A DNA stretch of 64,000 bases from Streptomyces sp. NBC_01267 (GTDB lineage Bacteria; Actinomycetota; Actinomycetes; Streptomycetales; Streptomycetaceae), in contig NZ_CP108455.1 of assembly GCF_036241575.1 (NCBI RefSeq), forward strand, positions 5,149,501 to 5,213,500, read 5' to 3'. A program made the translations under genes and the position numbers. Below, piece after piece: positions 59,516 to 64,000 of this stretch. A model generated the notes under the pieces. It was not told where the DNA came from and did no database searches. It saw only the letters and a program-made list of their open reading frames with translations. How positions within the stretch are numbered: position 1 is the first letter of the stretch; every line of letters begins with the position of its first letter.

Positions 59516-59585
59516 GGTACGGGAGCAGTCGGATGAGCACGGTCCAGGGCGGTACGGGAGCAGTCGAATGAGTACGAATCAGAGC
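59516..59585 (+). repeat. 35-base tandem duplication carrying ribosome site and start codon
   Basis: Two 35-base units begin with GGTACGGGAGCAGTCG at 59516 and 59551. Each holds GGGAG and an ATGAG start (59533 and 59568). The second half of each unit has diverged. A partial third copy (GGTACCGG) follows at 59586. Confidence 0.85.
59533..59571 (+). CDS. 12-codon upstream ORF overlapping the DUF6113-like start
   Basis: Made by the 35-base duplication: ATG 59533 with its own GGGAG reads MSTVQGGTGAVE and stops at TGA 59569-59571, which overlaps the next ATG at 59568 (ATGA). It could couple translation of the following gene to mshB. A product as such is probably not functional. Confidence 0.45.
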   Translation: MSTVQGGTGAVE

Positions 59586-59975
59586 GGTACCGGCTTGGCG
59601 GCGCCGCTGAACCCCCGCCGGATCGCTGCCTACTTCGGGCTGCTCGTCCTCGGCGCGCTGGTCGGCTTCGCGGGCGCGCTCATCCAGGCCGCCTGGTTCC
59701 CCGGCGGCCTTGTGCTCGCCCTGGTCGGCGCCGCCGCGCTCTTCTACGGCGGCCGGGTCGCCACCGGCACGGGCATCGGGGTCGGCGCGCCCGCGGTCGG
59801 ATGGCTGGTCTCCGTCATGCTGTTGACGGCCACCCGCCCGGAGGGTGACTTCGTCTTCGGCGCGGGCGTGGCCTCGTACGTGTTCCTGCTGGGCGGCATG
59901 GTGGCCGCTGTGATCTGCGCCACCCTGCGCGTACTGCCGCAGGCGGGCCCGGATTCCGCCCGACCTGGCAAGTGA
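59568..59975 (+). CDS. DUF6113-like membrane protein
   Basis: 135 residues from ATG 59568 (GGGAG at 8 bases). Four hydrophobic helices: IAAYFGLLVLGALVGFAGAL, GGLVLALVGAAALFYGG, GVGAPAVGWLVSVMLLT and VASYVFLLGGMVAAVICATL. The short soluble front begins MSTNQSGTGLAAPLNP. It is a regular companion of mshB in Streptomyces, annotated elsewhere as DUF6113. Its function is unknown; linkage to mycothiol export or synthesis is a guess. Confidence 0.8.
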   Translation: MSTNQSGTGLAAPLNPRRIAAYFGLLVLGALVGFAGALIQAAWFPGGLVLALVGAAALFYGGRVATGTGIGVGAPAVGWLVSVMLLTATRPEGDFVFGAGVASYVFLLGGMVAAVICATLRVLPQAGPDSARPGK

Positions 59976-60139
59976 TGTGCCGCTTCGCCCGGTGAACCTG
60001 CCGCACGTGTCAGGCCCCCGGAACGTCGCATTCCCATGGGCGTGGGGTGTCATCGCGCCGTGGCCAGTATGGTGGTGCGCGCCGCCGAACCTCCCGCACA
60101 AGTAAGAACGGGCGGCGGAGCCAACCGGGAGAACCTGCC

Positions 60140-62065
60140 TTGAGTCGTGAAACTGACAGTTCGTCCACCGGCCCTCAGGGGCGTGGCGGGGCCGCGTACC
60201 CCTCGGGCACGCCGCCGTACGGAACCCGCCAGTCTCCGGAGGACGCCGTGTCCCCGGCTCCGGCCACCGGGCCGCAGCCGGATGAGCCCAGGACCGAGAC
60301 CACGCTGACCACGCGTATCCGGATCAACATCCCTGGCTCGCGGCCGATTCCGCCGGTCGTCATGCGTACGCCGATGGCCGAGAGCGACCTCGCCGATGCG
60401 CCGGACGCCGAGCGCACGGCGACCATGCCCCGGCCGCCGGAGCCGGAGGCGGAGCCCGCCCCCGAGCCGCCCGCCGAGCGGCCGACCAGTGACTGGTTCG
60501 CGCCGCGCAAGCCTGCGGCGTCCTCGGCCGCCGCCCCGCCCGCAGCACCGGCCGCCCCCGCGGCGCCCGTTGCTCCCGGGTCCGGAGCGGCTCCCGGGAC
60601 CGGAGCGCCGGACGAGGCCGGGCAGCGCCCCGACCTCCCCTACTTCTCGGAGCCGCCTCAGCGCGGCACCGTGCCCCCCGGACCGGCCGCACCCGCAGCA
60701 CCCACCGGACCGACCACCGGTCCGGTCACCGGCACCAGTTCGCTGACGCCGCCGCTCGACTCGCTTCCGCCCTTCCCGGCGGCCACGCCGCCGCCGATGT
60801 CGGACGACACAGCGGTACTGACCCCGCAGCAGCCCGCCCCGGGATTCCCGCAGGGGATGAACGGCCAGGGCCTGAAGGGCCAGGGCCCGGCCGCCGCCCC
60901 GGCGGGCGGCAACGTCTCGGGCTCCACGCTGAACAGCGGCAGCCCGGTGGCCCCGCCGGAGCGCCGTTCGCCGTTCCCGCCGGGCCCCGGAGCCGGTCCT
61001 GGCGCGCCCCGGCAGTCCGACGGGAAAGCAGCCTTCGACCCGTCCGCGCCGTCGAACCCCATCACCGCCCCCACGCCCGGACCCGCCCCGGTCCGTCCGG
61101 CCACGCCCGGCAAGAAGAAGGGCGGCCGTTCCAAACTGGGCCTCATCGGGGTCGGCATCGTCGTGCTGGCCGGTGTGGCGTACGGCGCGGGCCTGTTGAT
61201 GAACCACTCCGCCGTGCCCAAGGGCACCACGGTGCTCGGCGTCGACATCGGCGGCGGCACCCGGGACGAGGCCGTCAACAAGCTCGACACCGTTCTCGGC
61301 AAGCGGGTCGGCGCGCCGATCCAGCTCAGCGTCGACGGCCGTAAAACCGAACTCAGGACCGCCGCCGCGGGTCTCTCCCTGGACACCCAGGCCACCGTCC
61401 GCCAGGCCGCGGGCAGCGACTACAACCCCGTCTCGGTCATCGGTTCGCTCTTCGGCGGGCAGCGGGTGGTCGACCCGATCCTGCCCACCGACCAGGAGAA
61501 GCTCGGCGCCGCGCTGACGGATCTGGCGGGCGTCTCGGGCTCCGCGTCGGAGGGCACCATCAAGTTCGAGCCGGGCAAGGCCGTTGCCGTGCCGGGCAAG
61601 GCGGGCAAGTCGCTGGACGTCGACCGGTCGATGGTCGCGGTCCAGGACGCGTTCCGCGCCCAGGTGCAGACGGGCAAGCCGCACACCGTCGTGCTGCCGG
61701 TCGCGGCCAGGCAGCCGACCGTCACCCGGACCGAGATCGACCGGGCGATGAAGGAGTTCGCACAGCCCGCGATGTCCGGCCTGATCACGATCAAGGCGGG
61801 CACCAAGCAGATCCAGTTCGGCCCCGAGAGGTCACTGCCGAAGATCCTCTCCATGAAGGCGGTCAACGGCCGGCTGGTCGAGGTCTACAACCGGCCCGCG
61901 ATCACCCAGCTCCTCGAAGGGGTCTTCGACGGCGTCATGATCACCAAGGGCGACGGGCAGAAGCACCCGGTCTCCGCGACCGACGTGGCGCAGGCCATGG
62001 GGACCGCGCTGCTCGGCAAGACCCCCGCCGAGCGCACGGCCACGATCAACCTCGACGCGGGCTGA
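60140..62065 (+). CDS. Pro-rich membrane protein with PG_binding_4-like extracellular part
   Basis: 641 residues from TTG 60140 (GGGAG upstream at 60127); codons further up to 60047 lack a ribosome site. Residues 1-320 are a disordered Pro/Ala/Gly-rich cytoplasmic region. One membrane helix stands at about 331-352 (LGLIGVGIVVLAGVAYGAGL). Outside are two related modules of about 130 residues: GTTVLGVDIGGGTRDEAVNK, then IQLSVDGRKTELRTAAAGLS, and the second ending with YNRPAITQLLEGVFDGVMIT. These resemble the putative peptidoglycan-binding domain of YoaR/VanW-type proteins. No L,D-transpeptidase follows, so a structural or scaffolding wall role is likely. Confidence 0.78.
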   Translation: MSRETDSSSTGPQGRGGAAYPSGTPPYGTRQSPEDAVSPAPATGPQPDEPRTETTLTTRIRINIPGSRPIPPVVMRTPMAESDLADAPDAERTATMPRPPEPEAEPAPEPPAERPTSDWFAPRKPAASSAAAPPAAPAAPAAPVAPGSGAAPGTGAPDEAGQRPDLPYFSEPPQRGTVPPGPAAPAAPTGPTTGPVTGTSSLTPPLDSLPPFPAATPPPMSDDTAVLTPQQPAPGFPQGMNGQGLKGQGPAAAPAGGNVSGSTLNSGSPVAPPERRSPFPPGPGAGPGAPRQSDGKAAFDPSAPSNPITAPTPGPAPVRPATPGKKKGGRSKLGLIGVGIVVLAGVAYGAGLLMNHSAVPKGTTVLGVDIGGGTRDEAVNKLDTVLGKRVGAPIQLSVDGRKTELRTAAAGLSLDTQATVRQAAGSDYNPVSVIGSLFGGQRVVDPILPTDQEKLGAALTDLAGVSGSASEGTIKFEPGKAVAVPGKAGKSLDVDRSMVAVQDAFRAQVQTGKPHTVVLPVAARQPTVTRTEIDRAMKEFAQPAMSGLITIKAGTKQIQFGPERSLPKILSMKAVNGRLVEVYNRPAITQLLEGVFDGVMITKGDGQKHPVSATDVAQAMGTALLGKTPAERTATINLDAG

Positions 62066-62099
62066 TCCCACCCCCGTACAGCTCTTACGGCACACCTCG

Positions 62100-62154
62100 C
62101 ACGGCCCCCGTCCGGACACCGGCACAGCGTCGGAACACCGGCCCGGGGGCCGTG
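62100..62154 (+). terminator. Terminator after the Pro-rich membrane protein gene
   Basis: CACGGCCCCCG (62100-62110) and CGGGGGCCGTG (62144-62154) form an 11-base-pair outer stem; the 33-base loop has a smaller CCGG-based stem. Confidence 0.65.
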
Positions 62155-62239
62155 TCATGTGTAGGGCATGACATCTGTCACCGCCGACTCACGACAGACC
62201 GCACTGCCGCCGTACCGCCCGCTGCGGGACGCTTGACCC

Positions 62240-63160
62240 ATGACGACGACAGCACCGCCCACCACTGTGGTGAGCTTCGAGCAAGTGAACAAGAGCTACG
62301 GCCCGGTGCACGCCGTGGCCGGCCTCTCCCTCGATCTGCACCCCGGTGAGACGGTCGCGCTCCTCGGTCCCAACGGAGCGGGCAAGTCCTCGACGCTCGA
62401 CCTCCTGCTGGGCCTGCGCAGGCCCGACTCGGGGACCGTCCGGGTCTTCGGTACGACGCCCGAGCAGGCCATCAAGGACGGCCGGGTCGGGGCGATGCTG
62501 CAGAGCGGCGGCCTGATGGAGGAGGTCACGGTGCGCGAGCTGGTGAAACTCGGCTGCGACCTGCACCGCCGTCCGCGTACCGTCGCCGAGGTACTGGACC
62601 GGGCCGGGATCACCCAGATCGCGGACCGTATGGTCAACAAACTCTCCGGCGGCCAGGAGCAGCGCGTCCGGTTCGCCCTGGCGACCGCGGGCGACAGCGA
62701 CCTGATCGTCCTCGACGAGCCGACCACCGGGATGGACGTCTCCGCCCGGCACTCCTTCTGGGCCACCATGCGGGAACAGGCCGACCAGGGCCGTACGGTC
62801 CTCTTCGCCACCCACTACCTGGAGGAGGCGGACGCGATCGCCGACCGGGTGCTCGTCCTGCACAAGGGCCGCCTCCTCGCCGACGGCACCGCCTCCGAGA
62901 TCAAGGCGAAGGCGGGGGCCCGCCGGATCGCCTTCGACCTCGAAGGGGTCATCGACGAGGCGGCGCTGCGCGGACTGCCGTTCCTCACCGCGTGCGACGT
63001 GTCCGGCCGTACGGTCCGCATCCAGTCGTCCGACGCCGACGGGACCGTCCACGCCGTGTACGGACTCGGGCTCTACCCGCACAACCTCGAAGTCGCCGGA
63101 CTCGGCCTGGAACAGGCCTTCGTCGCCATCACGGAGGCCGAGGAGGCCAAAGCAGCATGA
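62240..63160 (+). CDS. ABC-2 exporter ATPase
   Basis: 306 residues from ATG 62240. Walker A GPNGAGKSS, Q loop MLQSGGLMEEVTVREL, signature LSGGQEQR, Walker B LIVLDEPTTGMD and switch His ATHYLEEAD. The last 80 residues are the usual C-terminal part of DrrA/CcmA-like exporters (GRLLADGTASEIKAKAGARR). It energises the permease encoded directly downstream (ATGA overlap at 63157). Homologous operons in Streptomyces carry a two-component system, which the partial gene at the edge supports. Confidence 0.92.
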   Translation: MTTTAPPTTVVSFEQVNKSYGPVHAVAGLSLDLHPGETVALLGPNGAGKSSTLDLLLGLRRPDSGTVRVFGTTPEQAIKDGRVGAMLQSGGLMEEVTVRELVKLGCDLHRRPRTVAEVLDRAGITQIADRMVNKLSGGQEQRVRFALATAGDSDLIVLDEPTTGMDVSARHSFWATMREQADQGRTVLFATHYLEEADAIADRVLVLHKGRLLADGTASEIKAKAGARRIAFDLEGVIDEAALRGLPFLTACDVSGRTVRIQSSDADGTVHAVYGLGLYPHNLEVAGLGLEQAFVAITEAEEAKAA

Positions 63161-63897
63161 GCACCCTGATCAGGCTCGAAATCACCCGGACCCTGCGGAA
63201 CAAGAAGTTCATGTTCTTCTCGATCCTCTACCCCTCGATGCTCTACCTGATCATCGCGAGCGGGGCGTCGTCCACGGACAAGGTGGACGGCACCAGCCTC
63301 ACCCTGCAGAGCTTCTACGTGGTCGCGATGGCGTCCTTCGGCGCGCTGACCGCCGTACTGATGGGCAACAGCGAACGCATCGCCAAGGAGCGCGAGAAGG
63401 GCTGGGTCCGTCAGCTGCGGCTCACCTCGCTGCCCGGCCGCGGCTACGTCCTGGCGAAGATCGCCAGCGCGGCCGTGGTCACCCTGCCGTGCATCGTCGT
63501 CGTCTTCGTCGTGGCCGCCGCGTTCAAACACGTACGGTTCGACGCCTGGCAGTGGCTGGCGCTGACCGGGGTCATCTGGGCCGGGAGCCTGGTCTTCGCC
63601 GCGCTCGGGGTCGCCATCGGCTACCTCGCCAGCGGGGACGCGGTCCGGCCGATCACGATGATCATCTACTTCGGCCTCTCCATCCTCGGCGGCCTCTGGC
63701 TGCCCACCACGTCCTTCCCGCAGTGGCTCCAGAACATCGCCGAGTGGCTTCCCACCCACGCGTACGCCGCACTCGGCCAGTCCATCGAACTGGGCAGCGC
63801 CCCGCACGCCAAGGACGTGGGCATCCTCTTCGTCTACTTCCTGGTCTTCGCGGGCGGCGCGGCCTGGCTGTACCGGAAGGACACCCTGAAGGCGTGA
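63157..63897 (+). CDS. ABC-2 type exporter permease
   Basis: 246 residues from ATG 63157, overlapping the ATPase stop. Six helices, starting FMFFSILYPSMLYLIIASG; the cytoplasmic coupling stretch is NSERIAKEREKGWVRQLRLT, characteristic of ABC-2 permeases, and ILGGLWLPTTSFPQWLQNIA near the end is family-typical. Substrate unknown (lipid, peptide or drug). Confidence 0.92.
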   Translation: MSTLIRLEITRTLRNKKFMFFSILYPSMLYLIIASGASSTDKVDGTSLTLQSFYVVAMASFGALTAVLMGNSERIAKEREKGWVRQLRLTSLPGRGYVLAKIASAAVVTLPCIVVVFVVAAAFKHVRFDAWQWLALTGVIWAGSLVFAALGVAIGYLASGDAVRPITMIIYFGLSILGGLWLPTTSFPQWLQNIAEWLPTHAYAALGQSIELGSAPHAKDVGILFVYFLVFAGGAAWLYRKDTLKA

Positions 63898-64000
63898 ACG
63901 AGGAACGAGTCGTCGGCATCGGGAGGGTCCCGGAGAACGCGCGGCTGGCCGCCAAGAAGATGATCTGGATCGGCATCTGGCTGGCCTTCATGAGCCCGCC
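63894..64000 (+). CDS. Start of a probable sensor histidine kinase gene (partial)
   Basis: GTG 63894 overlaps the permease stop (GTGA) and the frame is open to the window end, 35 codons. The fragment is VNEERVVGIGRVPENARLAA, then KKMIWIGIWLAFMSP, a short soluble head entering a membrane helix. From the usual ABC-2 exporter operon this would be a sensor histidine kinase, but no catalytic motif is within the window. Confidence 0.55.
   Translation, partial: MNEERVVGIGRVPENARLAAKKMIWIGIWLAFMSP

Overview
The window is high-GC actinobacterial DNA with a clear Streptomyces character: GTG starts, leaderless genes with a TAG/TAA-type -10 box about 6 nt before the start, typA and mshB, SpoIIE-type phosphatases, sugar ABC importers without their own ATPase, and several oligopeptide ABC systems. 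It looks like chromosomal core sequence from about 16 kb onward. A more accessory stretch of about 16 kb precedes it. The assignment to Streptomyces is an inference from these features; there is no rRNA or tRNA gene in the window.

Accessory part (1-16 kb). At the left edge is a TIR-domain protein translationally coupled to a second protein that runs off the window; both carry the same Asn/Gly-rich tag (NxPxGPVNxG). Next come a frameshifted helix-turn-helix regulator, the C-terminal remnant of a DUF234-type ATPase and a membrane-anchored protein of unknown function. The most interesting locus lies at 4.6-8.7 kb. It has an unannotated 25-residue peptide gene (5954-6031, minus) that ends in Gly-Gly-Asn-Gly-Gly-Ser and is followed at once by an M14 carboxypeptidase. 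Facing away from it are a PqqD-like/E1-like (ThiF) adenylyltransferase with a TTA codon and a PqqD-like/M50 membrane metalloprotease. This looks like a ribosomally made, modified peptide system of a kind I cannot name. After it come a secreted protein, a transglutaminase-like protein, a MarR-MFS-isochorismatase operon, a threonine-synthase-like PLP enzyme carrying an in-frame hexapeptide repeat, and a GntR regulator.

Central part (16-34 kb). This holds a small SPOR-like protein, a Nudix hydrolase, an anti-sigma-type ATPase next to a PAS-PAS-GAF-SpoIIE-HATPase phosphatase, a TPM-less membrane protein, a GH18-like protein, and a carbohydrate locus. The carbohydrate locus comprises a GH1 beta-glucosidase, two permeases, a binding lipoprotein, a divergent acetyl esterase, an MFS exporter and a LacI regulator. 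Inverted repeats in its promoters are candidate operators. A lone family 5 solute-binding lipoprotein follows, then typA.

Oligopeptide block (36.7-55.9 kb). Three complete five-gene oligopeptide/dipeptide ABC importers lie side by side. Systems 1 (36750-42618) and 3 (50049-55903) have the same gene order (binding protein, two permeases, two ATPases) and share long runs of identical DNA in their ATPase genes, which points to duplication with gene conversion. System 2 (43612-49681, opposite strand) has the order permease, binding protein, permease, ATPase, ATPase and a Tat-type lipoprotein signal, the arrangement known for the bldK operon. Hairpins sit between binding-protein and permease genes in systems 1 and 3.

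Right part (56-64 kb). This contains an S9 peptidase, a small membrane protein, mshB of mycothiol synthesis with a DUF6113-like protein (whose start region is tandemly duplicated, creating a short upstream ORF), a Pro-rich membrane protein with a PG-binding-4-like extracellular part, and an ABC-2 exporter operon leading into a truncated gene that probably encodes a sensor kinase.
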